A stretch of DNA of 64,000 nucleotides from Wocania arenilitoris (GCF_021728535.1 NZ_JAKKDU010000007.1:62001-126000); one strand, 5' to 3'. Counted from the stretch's first letter, positions 46,368 through 56,113 are shown. Translations and numbers: made by a program. Notes: generated from the sequence alone by a model not told the origin.

Positions 46368-47242
46368 ATAGTAAATTTATAGGTACTGGAGTTGCATTGG
46401 TTACACCATTTAAATCAGATTTAAATATAGATCATGATGCCCTAGTAAATATTGTTAATTTCAATATTGAAAACGGTACAGATTATCTTGTTATATGTGG
46501 AACAACAGGAGAAAGTGTTACTATTACTAAAGAAGAAAAACAGGCAGTAATTAAAACTATATCTAAAGCTAATAATGGTCGTTTGCCACTAGTTTTAGGT
46601 ATTGGTGGTAACAATACAGCATCAGTTATTGAAGAAATTAAAACTACAGATTTAAGCGAAATTGATGCTATTCTGTCAGTATCACCATATTACAGTAAAC
46701 CAACACAAGAAGGCTTGTATCAGCATTTTAAAGCTATAGCGCAAGCTTGCCCGACAGATATAATTTTGTATAATGTTCCTGGTAGAACTTCAAAAAACAT
46801 GGACACTACAACCACATTGCGGTTAGCCAACGATTTTAAAAACATTGTAGCTGTAAAAGAAGCAGGAAATAATGTTGCCCAATATTTACAGCTATTAAAA
46901 AATAAGCCAGAAGATTTTTTAATAATTTCAGGTGATGATGATTTAGCATTAGGTGTAGTATTGGCTGGTGGTGCAGGAGTCATTTCAGTGATAGGTCAAG
47001 CATTTCCAAAAGCATTTTCAGAAATGGTAAGGTTGGGCTTAAAAGGCGAAGCTAAAAAAGCTTATGCTATTCATTTTAAATTAATGGACATTGTTAATTA
47101 TATTTTCGAGGAGAATAATCCTGCAGGAATTAAAGCTGTTTTCGAAGCTTTAAATTTATGTCAAGACACCGTTAGATTACCATTGGTTCCAGCATCAAAA
47201 GAGCTAAAAGAAAAAATAGTACGTTTTGTAAAAACATTTTAG
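46364..47242 (+). CDS. dapA: 4-hydroxy-tetrahydrodipicolinate synthase
   Basis: 292 residues, TIM-barrel of the DapA family. Schiff-base Lys is K165 in [10 protein letters not shown]136 in LYNVPGRT and the TTGE motif (about 47-50) complete the active site. It condenses pyruvate and aspartate semialdehyde, the entry to lysine and diaminopimelate. With dapF at 26.7 kb it is the second gene of that pathway in the window, but the two are not linked in an operon. It overlaps the DUF6913-type gene and is followed by a 210-base gap with a fresh promoter. Confidence 0.96.
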   Translation: MNSKFIGTGVALVTPFKSDLNIDHDALVNIVNFNIENGTDYLVICGTTGESVTITKEEKQAVIKTISKANNGRLPLVLGIGGNNTASVIEEIKTTDLSEIDAILSVSPYYSKPTQEGLYQHFKAIAQACPTDIILYNVPGRTSKNMDTTTTLRLANDFKNIVAVKEAGNNVAQYLQLLKNKPEDFLIISGDDDLALGVVLAGGAGVISVIGQAFPKAFSEMVRLGLKGEAKKAYAIHFKLMDIVNYIFEENNPAGIKAVFEALNLCQDTVRLPLVPASKELKEKIVRFVKTF

Positions 47243-47334
47243 TAATGTTAAATATTACTTAAACCTTACTATTACTACATGTCATCATTTATTTTAGCAG
47301 AGAAATTATATTTTTAAAATCCATATTAATAGCT

Positions 47335-47342
47335 TAATTTTG
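47335..47342 (+). promoter_or_regulatory. promoter -7 element of the bamD-rpoZ-coaBC-porD-recN run
   Basis: TAATTTTG, a TAnnTTTG match, 112 bases upstream of the bamD ATG. A clear TTG at -33 is lacking (TTTT instead), so the call is moderate. The long leader shows no obvious riboswitch. Confidence 0.45.
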
Positions 47343-47453
47343 CGTCCTGTTTTAAAATCAATGAAATAAGCATAATTCAAATCTTGAAAACCAAGTAATA
47401 TATTTTGTTATGCGAATTACATTTGGCTTTTAAAAAGCAACGAACAACATCAA

Positions 47454-48266
47454 ATGAAAAAGTTTTTTTACATAATAATCACACTAACAATTTTTAGTTC
47501 TTGTAGTGAGTATCAAAAAGTTTTAAAAAACGAAGAGATAGCTCCTAAATTTAAGATGGGCGAAGATTTGTATAACCAAGGCAAATATGCTAAGGCCAAT
47601 AGGCTTTTTGCTCAAATTGTCCCCAATTACAGAGGTAAGCCACAGGCTGAAAAATTAATGTATCTGTACTGTAATACGTTCTATAAAATGCAAGATTATT
47701 ATACTGCGGCATACCAGTTTGAGCGTTTTGCATCTAGTTATCCCAAAAGTGAAAAAGTAGAAGAAGCTGCGTTTTTAAGTGCAAAAAGTTACTATATGCT
47801 TTCGCCTATTTATTCAAAAGATCAAAAAGAAACAGTAGAGGCTATAGAAAAACTGCAAGCATTTATTGATCTGTTTCCAGAGACGGAGTATAATGTAGAA
47901 GCAAATAAATTAGTAAAAGAATTAGATTTTAAATTGGAAAAGAAAGCTTTTGAGATTGCCATGCAATACAATAAAATTGCATTTTCTTCTACAGAGCTTG
48001 AAGCAGCTATAAAATCGTTTGATAATTTTATTTTCGATTTTCCAGGGTCTAGCTTACGAGAAGATGCCTTGTTTTATAGATTTGATTCTGCCTATAAACT
48101 TGCCATTAACAGTGTAGAGTATAAAAAAACTACTAGATTAAAAACAGCAAAAGAATATTACCAAGCATTTAAAAAGAAATATCCAAACTCAATGCATATA
48201 GAAGCTCTAGATAATATGGCTTTAGAGATTGATGAATCATTAAAAAATCACAGCACAAAAAGTTAA
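47454..48266 (+). CDS. bamD: outer membrane assembly lipoprotein BamD
   Basis: 270 residues. Lipoprotein signal MKKFFYIIITLTIFSSC with Cys17. The rest is five tetratricopeptide-like helical repeats, beginning KFKMGEDLYNQGKYAKANRLFAQIVPNYRGKPQAEKLMY (in two runs) and PKSEKVEEAAFLSAKSYYML. BamD sits on the inner face of the outer membrane and works with BamA to fold beta-barrel proteins. It leads a run of tightly spaced genes (rpoZ, coaBC, porD, recN) that is conserved in Flavobacteriia. Confidence 0.93.
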   Translation: MKKFFYIIITLTIFSSCSEYQKVLKNEEIAPKFKMGEDLYNQGKYAKANRLFAQIVPNYRGKPQAEKLMYLYCNTFYKMQDYYTAAYQFERFASSYPKSEKVEEAAFLSAKSYYMLSPIYSKDQKETVEAIEKLQAFIDLFPETEYNVEANKLVKELDFKLEKKAFEIAMQYNKIAFSSTELEAAIKSFDNFIFDFPGSSLREDALFYRFDSAYKLAINSVEYKKTTRLKTAKEYYQAFKKKYPNSMHIEALDNMALEIDESLKNHSTKS

Positions 48267-48271
48267 TAATT

Positions 48272-48607
48272 ATGTCAATGGACTTAAAAAAAACAAAAGC
48301 TCCTGTTAACACAGTAACTTACGATAGAAATCAAATTGATGAACCAACAGAAAACATTTACGAATCTATTTCTATTATTGCAAGACGCGCAGAGCAAATT
48401 AATTCAGAAATTAAAAAAGAACTTATTGATAAGTTAGAAGAATTTGCTACTTATAATGATAGTCTTGAAGAAATTTTTGAAAATAAAGAGCAAATTGAAG
48501 TTTCTAAATTTTATGAAAAGTTACCAAAACCACATGCTTTAGCAGTGCAAGAATGGTTAACAGATAAAATTTACCACAGAAACACTGAGGAAGAATCTCA
48601 GGAATAA
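48272..48607 (+). CDS. rpoZ: RNA polymerase omega subunit, Bacteroidota type
   Basis: 111 residues. The central part, NIYESISIIARRAEQINSEI, matches the omega core helix (family motif in which the protein wraps the beta' C-terminus), and the rest, KLEEFATYNDSLEEIFEN, is specific to Bacteroidota. The start ATG at 48272 follows the bamD stop by 5 bases. Omega helps assemble and stabilise RNA polymerase. Its place between bamD and coaBC is the usual one in this phylum. Confidence 0.88.
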   Translation: MSMDLKKTKAPVNTVTYDRNQIDEPTENIYESISIIARRAEQINSEIKKELIDKLEEFATYNDSLEEIFENKEQIEVSKFYEKLPKPHALAVQEWLTDKIYHRNTEEESQE

Positions 48608-48614
48608 AAATTTT

Positions 48615-49826
48615 ATGAGTATACTTAGCGGCAAGAACATACTATTAGGAATTAGTGGTGGTATTGCCGCTTATAAAACAGCTTCATTAGTAAGGTTATT
48701 TGTAAAATCAGGTGCAGACGTAAAAGTTGTAATAACACCATCTGCAAAAGATTTTATTACACCGTTAACATTATCAACACTTTCTAAAAATCCAGTACAT
48801 TCTTCTTTCACAAATGAAGAAGACGATAATGCTGTATGGAATAATCATGTCGATTTAGGCCTTTGGGCAGATTTATTTATAGTTGCCCCGGCAACAGCAA
48901 ATACGCTATCAAAAATGGCTAATGGGGTTTGCGACAACTTACTTTTAGCTACTTATCTATCGGCTAAATGTCAAGTGTATTTTGCGCCTGCAATGGATTT
49001 AGATATGTACAAGCATCCATCCACGTTAAAATCTTTTGAAAAACTCACTAGTTTTGGAAACATTATGATTCCTGCAACAAGTGGAGAATTAGCAAGTGGT
49101 TTAGTGGGAGAAGGGCGTATGGCAGAACCCGAAGATATTATTGCTTTTATTAAAAACGACATTTTAGATAAGCTCCCACTTCGAGGAAAAAAAATATTAG
49201 TAACGGCAGGACCAACTTACGAGGCAATCGACCCAGTTAGGTTTATAGGCAATCATTCAAGCGGAAAAATGGGTTTTGAAATAGCTAAAGCTTCTGCTAA
49301 TTTAGGTGCTGAAGTTATATTAATTACGGGGCCAACACATCAAAAAATAAATCATGCTTTAGTTAAAGTTGTGCCAGTAGTTAGTGCGCAAAATATGTAT
49401 GATGCAGCTCATAATTACTTTTCTGATGTAGATATTGCTATACTTTCTGCGGCAGTTGCAGATTTTACTCCAAAAGAAGTGTCATCTAAAAAAATAAAAA
49501 AGAAAGATTCAACGTTAACTATAGAATTATCTAAAACTAAAGATATTTTAGAATCTTTAGGACAAATTAAAAAACAACAATATTTAGTTGGTTTTGCTTT
49601 AGAAACTAACAATGAACTTGAAAATGCCATTGTAAAGTTAAAAAAGAAGCATTTAAATTTAATTGTTTTAAATTCGTTAAATGATAAAGGGGCAGGTTTT
49701 AAAACCGATACCAATAAAGTTACTTTTATTGATGATAAAGAAACTGTAACCGAATATCAATTAAAATTTAAAGCACATGTAGCTATAGATTTATTAAACA
49801 AAATTATAGAACAAATTTATGCGTAA
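48615..49826 (+). CDS. coaBC: bifunctional phosphopantothenoylcysteine decarboxylase/synthetase
   Basis: 403 residues. CoaC half (1-180): ILLGISGGIAAYKTA for FMN binding, NHVDLGLWADLFIVAPATANT with the catalytic His and PATANT, and the acid Cys in GVCDNLLLAT. CoaB half (about 190-403): ILVTAGPTYEAIDPVRFIGN, SSGKMGFEIAK and the KIKKKDS region that binds the carboxylate. Together they make 4'-phosphopantetheine from phosphopantothenate and cysteine. The end overlaps the porD-like gene by 8 bases. With coaE at 55.5 kb, two of the CoA genes lie in this window. Confidence 0.96.
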   Translation: MSILSGKNILLGISGGIAAYKTASLVRLFVKSGADVKVVITPSAKDFITPLTLSTLSKNPVHSSFTNEEDDNAVWNNHVDLGLWADLFIVAPATANTLSKMANGVCDNLLLATYLSAKCQVYFAPAMDLDMYKHPSTLKSFEKLTSFGNIMIPATSGELASGLVGEGRMAEPEDIIAFIKNDILDKLPLRGKKILVTAGPTYEAIDPVRFIGNHSSGKMGFEIAKASANLGAEVILITGPTHQKINHALVKVVPVVSAQNMYDAAHNYFSDVDIAILSAAVADFTPKEVSSKKIKKKDSTLTIELSKTKDILESLGQIKKQQYLVGFALETNNELENAIVKLKKKHLNLIVLNSLNDKGAGFKTDTNKVTFIDDKETVTEYQLKFKAHVAIDLLNKIIEQIYA

Positions 49827-50709
49827 TATTTTAATAGTTTTATTAGTATGTTTTGGGTTTAATAGCTTCTCGCAAGAACTTAATTGTAAAGTTGTTGTAA
49901 ATAGTTTACAAACTGGTAACCAAAATTTACAGGTTTTTAAAACACTTGAAAAGCAATTAAATGAGTTTTTAAATAATACAACATGGACTAATAAAACCTA
50001 CGGAAATCAAGAGCGCATTACTTGTAGCATGCTTATAAGTATTACTAATTATAGTGGAGGAGAAACTTTTCAAGGCACTTTACAGGTTCAATCATCACGT
50101 CCAATTTTTGGGTCATCTTACAGCTCGCCACTATATAATTTTAACGATAAAGATTTTACATTTAGGTATTTAGAATTTCAAAATTTAATTTTTAACCCTA
50201 CACAATTCGATTCTAATTTAATATCAGTATTAACATTTCATGTTTATATGATTTTAGCTTTAGATGCTGACTCTTTTTCAGAAAAAGGAGGCGACCCATA
50301 TTATTCTCAGGCTCAAATTATTACTAATTATTCTCAACAAGAAAACTTTAAAGGCTGGAAAATTGAAGATGGTTTACAAAGCAGATTTGCATTAATAGAT
50401 AATGTATTATCTCCAACTTTTAAAGAATACCGAGAAGTTTTGTACAGCTATCACATGGAAGGTTTAGATGTTATGAGTGAAAATGCTAAGCAAGGAAAAG
50501 AGAAAATTGCAAGTGCTTTAATGAAATTTAAAGCCATGAATAGCCGTAGACCTAATTCTTTTTTATTGCGTACTTTTTTTGATGCTAAAGCTGATGAAAT
50601 TGAACAAATTTACTCTGATGGACCAAATGTAAATATTTCAAGCCTTAAAGAAACGCTTCAAAAAATATCACCAACACAATCAGCTAAATGGCGTAATATT
50701 AAATTTTAA
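49819..50709 (+). CDS. porD: DUF4835 family exported protein, type IX secretion PorD-like
   Basis: 296 residues. Signal peptide MRNILIVLLVCFGFNSFSQ. The mature part starts ELNCKVVVNSLQTGNQNLQVFKTLEKQLNEFLNNTTWT, the hallmark of DUF4835, and continues with FTFRYLEFQNLIFNPTQFDSNLISVLTFHVYMILALDADSFS (in pieces). Members of this family are named PorD for their place among genes needed for type IX secretion in Porphyromonas; the molecular role is unknown. It overlaps coaBC and precedes recN, its usual neighbours. The symbol is used by family membership only. Confidence 0.75.
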   Translation: MRNILIVLLVCFGFNSFSQELNCKVVVNSLQTGNQNLQVFKTLEKQLNEFLNNTTWTNKTYGNQERITCSMLISITNYSGGETFQGTLQVQSSRPIFGSSYSSPLYNFNDKDFTFRYLEFQNLIFNPTQFDSNLISVLTFHVYMILALDADSFSEKGGDPYYSQAQIITNYSQQENFKGWKIEDGLQSRFALIDNVLSPTFKEYREVLYSYHMEGLDVMSENAKQGKEKIASALMKFKAMNSRRPNSFLLRTFFDAKADEIEQIYSDGPNVNISSLKETLQKISPTQSAKWRNIKF

Positions 50710-50737
50710 TTAGTTGAATATTTTTAGTAGATTTAAT

Positions 50738-50782
50738 ACTGAAAATGCAACTGAATACTGCGACTGATTACTGTATACTGAA
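50738..50782. repeat. intergenic ACTGAATACTG repeat, copy 3 (longest)
   Basis: ACTGAAAATGCAACTGAATACTGCGACTGATTACTGTATACTG, shown here in overlapping parts: ACTGAATACTG, GCGACTGATTACTG. It contains four tandem near-copies of a 10-11 base ACTGxxTACTG unit between porD and recN and ends 8 bases before the recN start. Confidence 0.6.
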
Positions 50783-50789
50783 CAAAACC

Positions 50790-52445
50790 ATGCTAACCTC
50801 ACTTTCAATAAAAAACTATGCCTTGATTGATAATCTTCAAGTCAATTTTAATAATGGTTTGTCAATTATTACAGGCGAAACAGGTGCAGGTAAATCGATA
50901 CTATTAGGTGGGTTATCATTAATTCTAGGTAAACGAGCAGATTTAAGCAGCTTAAAAGATGCTACAAAAAAATGTATTATTGAAGCCGTTTTTAAAGTGT
51001 CAAATTACAATTTAAAAGCACTTTTTGAAGCAGAAGATTTTGATTATGAACCTCTAACCATTATACGTCGAGAAATTTTACCTTCAGGTAAATCTAGAGC
51101 ATTTGTTAACGATTCTCCAGTAAATTTGAGTAGTTTGCAGTTACTAGGTGAACGTTTAATAGACATCCACTCGCAACATCAAACCTTGCAACTAACAAGT
51201 AACGATTTTCAGTTTCAAATTATTGATGCTTTAGCCAACAACAACCAATTATTACAAAATTATAATACAGATTTAAAAACATTTAAAACACTAAAAAGCG
51301 AATTACAAGAACTACTAAATTTTCAAGCTGAAGCTATAAAAGAACATGATTATAATACTTTTTTGTTAAACGAATTAGTTGAAGCTAATTTAGTAGAAGG
51401 CGAACAACAATCACTTGAAGAAGAATATGAAACTTTAAACAATATTGAAGGTATAAAAGAAAAACTTTCAGAATCTTACCAGTTATTAAGTGAGGAGCAA
51501 ATAGGTGTTTTAACAACGCTTACTACTATAAAAAACAACCTGCAAAACATTTCGGTATTTTCTTCAAAGTATAACGAATTATTCAACAGAGTTAATAGTA
51601 GTTTAATTGATTTAGACGATGTTTTTAGTGAAATTGATATGTTACAAGATAACCTTGAAGCAGACCCAAATAGGCTAGAAGAAGTCGATTCAAAATTAAA
51701 AACCTTGCATAATTTAATGCAGAAACATGTTGCTAGTGATGTTTCCGAATTAATCAAAATTAAAAACGAATTAGAAGAAAAAGTATCAATTGCCGAAAGT
51801 CTAGATGCATCTATTGAAGAAAAACAGCTAGAAATAAAAGATAAAATCAATCAACTAAAAAATATTTCAAAGCAAATAAGTAATAAGCGTTTAAAAGTTA
51901 TTCCTCAATTAAAGGAGCAATTACAATCTATATTACATAGTTTAGGTATGCCCAATGCGCAATTTAAAATTGATATTTTTTATAATGGCGAAACTTTTTT
52001 TGCAAACGGACAAGACGAATTATCTTTCCTGTTTTCTGCCAATAAAGGAGGTAACTTTAGCGAACTTAAAAAAGCCGCATCTGGTGGAGAGTTGTCAAGG
52101 ATTATGTTGGCTATAAAATCGGTGTTATCAAATTATATTCAATTACCAACAATAATGTTTGATGAAATTGATACTGGTGTTTCTGGCGAAATATCAAATA
52201 AAATGGGCGATATCATGCTGCAAATGAGTAAAACTATGCAGGTATTTTCCATTACACATTTACCACAAATTGCAGCTAAAGGGCATTCGCATTTCAAGGT
52301 TTATAAAGAAGATGTAAATGAGGTTACGCAAACCAATTTGGTTAAACTAAATCATGATGAGCGCATAGTTGAGATTGCTCAAATGTTAGGTGGTACCGAA
52401 ATGTCGTCATCAGCCATCGCACACGCAAAAGAATTACTAAATTAA
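50790..52445 (+). CDS. recN: DNA repair protein RecN
   Basis: 551 residues from the ATG at 50790; an upstream in-frame ATG at 50745 lies in the repeat and would add a tail that matches nothing. SMC-like ATPase: Walker A GETGAGKS near 33-40, a long coiled coil (about 155-365), the signature SGGELSRIMLAIK near 434, and Walker B IMFDEIDTGVSG near 457, then the H-loop ITHLPQIA. RecN joins broken ends during double-strand break repair. It is the last gene of the run that starts with bamD. Confidence 0.96.
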   Translation: MLTSLSIKNYALIDNLQVNFNNGLSIITGETGAGKSILLGGLSLILGKRADLSSLKDATKKCIIEAVFKVSNYNLKALFEAEDFDYEPLTIIRREILPSGKSRAFVNDSPVNLSSLQLLGERLIDIHSQHQTLQLTSNDFQFQIIDALANNNQLLQNYNTDLKTFKTLKSELQELLNFQAEAIKEHDYNTFLLNELVEANLVEGEQQSLEEEYETLNNIEGIKEKLSESYQLLSEEQIGVLTTLTTIKNNLQNISVFSSKYNELFNRVNSSLIDLDDVFSEIDMLQDNLEADPNRLEEVDSKLKTLHNLMQKHVASDVSELIKIKNELEEKVSIAESLDASIEEKQLEIKDKINQLKNISKQISNKRLKVIPQLKEQLQSILHSLGMPNAQFKIDIFYNGETFFANGQDELSFLFSANKGGNFSELKKAASGGELSRIMLAIKSVLSNYIQLPTIMFDEIDTGVSGEISNKMGDIMLQMSKTMQVFSITHLPQIAAKGHSHFKVYKEDVNEVTQTNLVKLNHDERIVEIAQMLGGTEMSSSAIAHAKELLN

Positions 52446-52501
52446 TTTTTATCTTTAAAGCACATTAGCAACTAAACAACAAACGACTTAACAATAAACG
52501 T

Positions 52502-53317
52502 ATGTCATACAATTTACTAAAAGGAAAAAAAGGAATCATTTTCGGAGCGTTAGACTCTAATTCAATTGCTTGGAAAACCGCAGAGCGTGTACACGAAGAA
52601 GGCGGGCAATTTGTATTAACCAACGCACCAGTTGCAATGCGCATGGGGCAAATTAATGAGCTTGCCCAAAAAACAGGTTCTCAAATTATTCCTGCTGATG
52701 CGACATTAGAAGAAGATTTACAAAACCTAGTAGAACAATCTATGGAAATTCTTGGTGGTAAAATTGATTTTGTGCTTCATTCCATTGGTATGTCTATAAA
52801 CGTTAGAAAAGGCAAACACTATACCGACCAAAATTACGCATGGACACAAAAAGGTACTGATGTATCAGCCATGTCCTTCCATAAAGTTATGCAAACATTA
52901 TACAAAGCAGATGCTATGAATGAGTGGGGAAGCATTGTAGCCCTAACCTATATGGCAGCACAACGCGTATTTCCAGATTATAACGATATGGCAGACAATA
53001 AAGCCTATTTAGAAAGTGTTGCGCGCAGTTTTGGTTATTTTTTTGGACGCGATAAAAAGGTGCGTGTCAACACCATTTCGCAATCGCCAACACCAACTAC
53101 AGCAGGCAGTGGTGTAAAAGGTTTTGATGGATTTATTGCTTATGCCGATAAAATGTCGCCACTTGGCAACGCCACAGCTTTGGATTGTGCCAATTACACA
53201 GTGTCTTTGTTTAGCGATTTAACAAAACGTGTTACCCTGCAAAACCTCTATAACGATGGTGGTTTTAGTAACATGGGCGTTAGCGATGCTGTTATGGAGG
53301 CTTTTACTAAAGAATAA
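52502..53317 (+). CDS. fabI: enoyl-ACP reductase (NADH), FabI type
   Basis: 271 residues of the divergent SDR enzyme that reduces trans-2-enoyl-ACP in the last step of fatty acid elongation. The nucleotide site reads GKKGIIFGALDSNSIAWKTAERV, with GA-x5-SIAW typical for FabI, and the catalytic Tyr-x6-Lys is in DYNDMADNK. It follows recN with a 56-base gap and ends in a hairpin terminator. It is monocistronic or read through from recN. Confidence 0.95.
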   Translation: MSYNLLKGKKGIIFGALDSNSIAWKTAERVHEEGGQFVLTNAPVAMRMGQINELAQKTGSQIIPADATLEEDLQNLVEQSMEILGGKIDFVLHSIGMSINVRKGKHYTDQNYAWTQKGTDVSAMSFHKVMQTLYKADAMNEWGSIVALTYMAAQRVFPDYNDMADNKAYLESVARSFGYFFGRDKKVRVNTISQSPTPTTAGSGVKGFDGFIAYADKMSPLGNATALDCANYTVSLFSDLTKRVTLQNLYNDGGFSNMGVSDAVMEAFTKE

Positions 53318-53344
53318 AAAAATATTTATTAATAATGAATCCAG

Positions 53345-53371
53345 CCATCGTTTTTACGGTGGTTATTTTTT
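53345..53371 (+). terminator. fabI terminator
   Basis: Stem CCATCGT (53345-53351) / ACGGTGG (53356-53362), seven pairs with one G-T, 4-base loop, then TTATTTTTT, 28 bases after the fabI stop codon. Confidence 0.75.
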
Positions 53372-53375
53372 AGCA

Positions 53376-53451
53376 GGTTTTTATTAAAAAAAATAAAAAC
53401 CGCGCTATTCATTACTAGTTTTGTAAAACCATAGGTTTAAGTTTTACAAAA
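53376..53451. repeat. two further perfect hairpins after fabI
   Basis: GGTTTTTATT (53376-53385) / AATAAAAACC (53392-53401), and TTTTGTAAAAC (53419-53429) / GTTTTACAAAA (53441-53451). Both are perfect. They follow the fabI terminator and precede the glycosyltransferase promoter; the rest of the 53318-53558 gap holds nothing I recognise. Confidence 0.55.
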
Positions 53452-53558
53452 GCTAACCACTACTATCGCTCCTGCACGTACCAGCCAAAAACAGTAATAA
53501 ACCTAAAAGCAGCAGCAAGTTTGTTAATTATTGTTATAGGATTAATTACATTTGTGTT

Positions 53559-54566
53559 ATGCAATTACAGTTCTCATTTATTATTCCAGTATATAATCGA
53601 CCAGACGAAATACAAGAGCTTTTACAAAGTTTTGTTGAGTTAAAAACGGCTATTAAATACGAGATTGTAATTGTTGAAGATGGATCAAATATTACATCAA
53701 AATCTATAGTTGAAACCTACAAAACCAAACTAAATATTTCTTATTATTTTAAAGAAAATTCGGGACCTGGAGATTCGCGTAATTTTGGCATGCAACACGC
53801 TAAAGGAAACTATTTTATCATTTTAGATTCCGATTGTATTTTGCCTAACAATTATTTAAATGAAGTAGAAAAAAGTTTAAAAACTAATTATGTTGATTGT
53901 TTTGGTGGTCCAGATGCGGCACACCATTCGTTTACAAATCTTCAAAAAGCTATTAATTTTTCAATGACCTCATTTATTACAACAGGTGGAATTCGAGGTG
54001 GTAAAAATAGTGTTAATAGGTTTCAACCGCGTAGTTTTAATATGGGTATTTCAAAAAAAGCCTTTTTATCATCAAAAGGTTTTGGACGAATCCATCCCGG
54101 AGAAGATCCAGATTTGTCAATACGGTTATGGCATTTAGGCTTTAAAACTAAATTAATACCTCAAGCTTTTGTGTATCATAAGCGCCGTATTTCTTGGCGT
54201 AAATTTTACCAACAAGTTTATAAATTTGGTTTAGTTCGTCCTATATTAAACAAATGGCATCCTTCAACTAAAAAAATGTCGTATTGGTTTCCAACGTTAT
54301 TTTGTATAGGCTTTTTAATTTCAGTTTTAATGCTTTTTTTTAAAGTAAAATGGGGAATACTAGCTTATATATTATATTTTGTAATTGCGCTTTTAATGGC
54401 CTTAATATTAACTAAAAGCATTGTGGTTGCGTTATTGTCTATAGTAGCTATTAGTGTTCAGTTTTTAGGTTATGGTTATGGGTTTTTAAAATCCACTATA
54501 GCAATTGGTATTTTAAATAAGAACCCCGAAGCGTATTTTTCTAAATTATTCTTTAAATCTAAATGA
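53559..54566 (+). CDS. family 2 glycosyltransferase with C-terminal membrane spans
   Basis: 335 residues. GT-A domain with FSFIIPVYNRPDEIQELLQS at the start, IVEDGSN near 41, the metal site LDSDCILP near 89-95, and GEDPDLSIRLWHLGF near 187 in place of the usual ED acceptor motif. Two membrane spans follow (about 250-270 and 275-310). It probably adds a sugar to a lipid-linked or surface glycan; substrate unknown. A TACATTTG element at 53547-53554 may be the promoter, leaving almost no leader. The end overlaps the YbbR gene by 4 bases, and coaE follows, so this is one operon. Confidence 0.88.
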   Translation: MQLQFSFIIPVYNRPDEIQELLQSFVELKTAIKYEIVIVEDGSNITSKSIVETYKTKLNISYYFKENSGPGDSRNFGMQHAKGNYFIILDSDCILPNNYLNEVEKSLKTNYVDCFGGPDAAHHSFTNLQKAINFSMTSFITTGGIRGGKNSVNRFQPRSFNMGISKKAFLSSKGFGRIHPGEDPDLSIRLWHLGFKTKLIPQAFVYHKRRISWRKFYQQVYKFGLVRPILNKWHPSTKKMSYWFPTLFCIGFLISVLMLFFKVKWGILAYILYFVIALLMALILTKSIVVALLSIVAISVQFLGYGYGFLKSTIAIGILNKNPEAYFSKLFFKSK

Positions 54567-55528
54567 TAAAAAAAATAAAATCAGATATTAAAGCTTCAAT
54601 AAAGAACAAAAAAGTAAATGTGTTTTTTTTGTTTCTGTTTTTTGCATTTGTTATTTTAATCTTTACAAAACTATCAAAAGAATATACCAATACGATTACT
54701 TTTAAAATTGATAAAAAAAATGTGCCACAAGAAAATATTATTCTAAATGATTCCGCTGCAGTTTTAAATATAACATTAAAAACACATGGTTTTAAATGGC
54801 TTAAATATTACTTTGATAAGCCTAAAATTGCTATTGATTTTGTTAAAGATGTCGATAAAATAGATTCTACTTTTGTTTGGAGCAAATCTAAAGCCTATTT
54901 GCTGGAAAGTACTCAATTTGGAAAACAAGTTGAATTACTAAATATATCACCCGATACATTACGATTTAAGTTTGATGTAAATTTGGTTAAAAAAGTACCT
55001 GTAATTTTAAATGCTGATATACAATTTACTCAAGGATTTGATGTAGTAGATTATTATAAAATAACTCCAGATTCTATAGAAGTTATTGGTCCAAATGTTC
55101 TAGTTTCTCAAGTAAATAGTATTGAAACTAAAGATTTAAAAATGACTGATGTTAAATCTGATATAACAGAGGTAGTCCAATTAAACTTACCTATAAACAG
55201 TAACGATTTAAAGTTTTCTAACCAAACAGTGCGATTAACAGCCAAAGTTGAAAAGTTTACAGAAGGCACTATAAAAGTTCCGGTAATTATAAAAAATGTT
55301 CCTAACAATAAAACATTAAAGTACTTTCCTAAAACTGTAAACGTTACCTATTATACGAGTTTAAATAATTTCAAAAGCATTAAAGCAAAAGATTTTAGGG
55401 TAGAGTGCGATTTTAGTAAAGCAACCAATAATCAATCTTTTTTGTTACTAGAAATAAGTAAATATCCGGAAACAGCAAAGCGCGTAAGAATTAATCAGCA
55501 GCAAATAGAATTTATTATAACAGAATGA
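54563..55528 (+). CDS. YbbR-like domain protein
   Basis: 321 residues. A cytoplasmic basic start, one membrane span at about 20-37 (VFFLFLFFAFVILIFTKL), then repeated YbbR-type beta modules outside: VPVILNADIQFTQGFDVVDYYKITPDSIEVIGP near 150-180 is the most typical. In other phyla YbbR (CdaR) controls diadenylate cyclase CdaA; no cdaA is present here, and Bacteroidota YbbR proteins are not always partnered. It overlaps the glycosyltransferase by 4 bases and coaE by 4 bases. Confidence 0.85.
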   Translation: MIKKIKSDIKASIKNKKVNVFFLFLFFAFVILIFTKLSKEYTNTITFKIDKKNVPQENIILNDSAAVLNITLKTHGFKWLKYYFDKPKIAIDFVKDVDKIDSTFVWSKSKAYLLESTQFGKQVELLNISPDTLRFKFDVNLVKKVPVILNADIQFTQGFDVVDYYKITPDSIEVIGPNVLVSQVNSIETKDLKMTDVKSDITEVVQLNLPINSNDLKFSNQTVRLTAKVEKFTEGTIKVPVIIKNVPNNKTLKYFPKTVNVTYYTSLNNFKSIKAKDFRVECDFSKATNNQSFLLLEISKYPETAKRVRINQQQIEFIITE

Positions 55529-56109
55529 TAATAGTTGGACTTACAGGTGGTATTGGTAACGGAAAAACTACGGTTGCCAAAGCATTTTCAGATTTAGGCA
55601 TACCAATTTATATTGCTGATGAAGAAGCCAAAAATTTAATGCAAAAATCTAAAATCATTAAGCGTAAACTAGTTCAGCTTTTTGGAGATGAAGCTTATGT
55701 TAAAGATGAATTAAACAAACCATTTATCGCAAATATTATTTTTAATGATAGCAGTTATCTTGAAAAAATGAATGCTATTGTACACCCTAAAGTTGTTAAA
55801 CATTTTAAAAAATGGCTGCTAAAGCAAACAGCGCCTTATGTAATAAAAGAAGTTGCAATATTATTTGAAAATGGCGGATACAAAAACTGCGATTATATTA
55901 TTACTGTTACAGCACCAATAGATTTGCGATTTGAGCGTTTGCTAAAACGCGACCAAACTACAAAGCGCAAAATTAAAGCCATCATGAAAAATCAGTGGAA
56001 CGATGAAGATAAAATAAAGTTATCTGATTTTGTTATACACAATACTACACTACAAAGCACTAAAGAACAGGTTGTTAAAGTGCACAAGCAAATCTTAAAA
56101 AACCTTTAA
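55525..56109 (+). CDS. coaE: dephospho-CoA kinase
   Basis: 194 residues. P-loop GLTGGIGNGKTTVAK at 5-19, IYIADEEAKNLM near 33, the lid segment RFERLLKRDQTT near 145, all typical of CoaE. It phosphorylates the ribose 3'-OH of dephospho-CoA, the last step of CoA synthesis. Its start overlaps the YbbR stop (ATGA). It is followed by a gap with GTTAA repeats that lead to the two-component genes. Confidence 0.95.
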   Translation: MIIVGLTGGIGNGKTTVAKAFSDLGIPIYIADEEAKNLMQKSKIIKRKLVQLFGDEAYVKDELNKPFIANIIFNDSSYLEKMNAIVHPKVVKHFKKWLLKQTAPYVIKEVAILFENGGYKNCDYIITVTAPIDLRFERLLKRDQTTKRKIKAIMKNQWNDEDKIKLSDFVIHNTTLQSTKEQVVKVHKQILKNL

Positions 56110-56113
56110 AAGT

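Noticed and set aside
47243-47453. Possible riboswitch in the long bamD leader
   Set aside because: No stable paired core or known ligand-box sequence could be seen; only a promoter element is supported.
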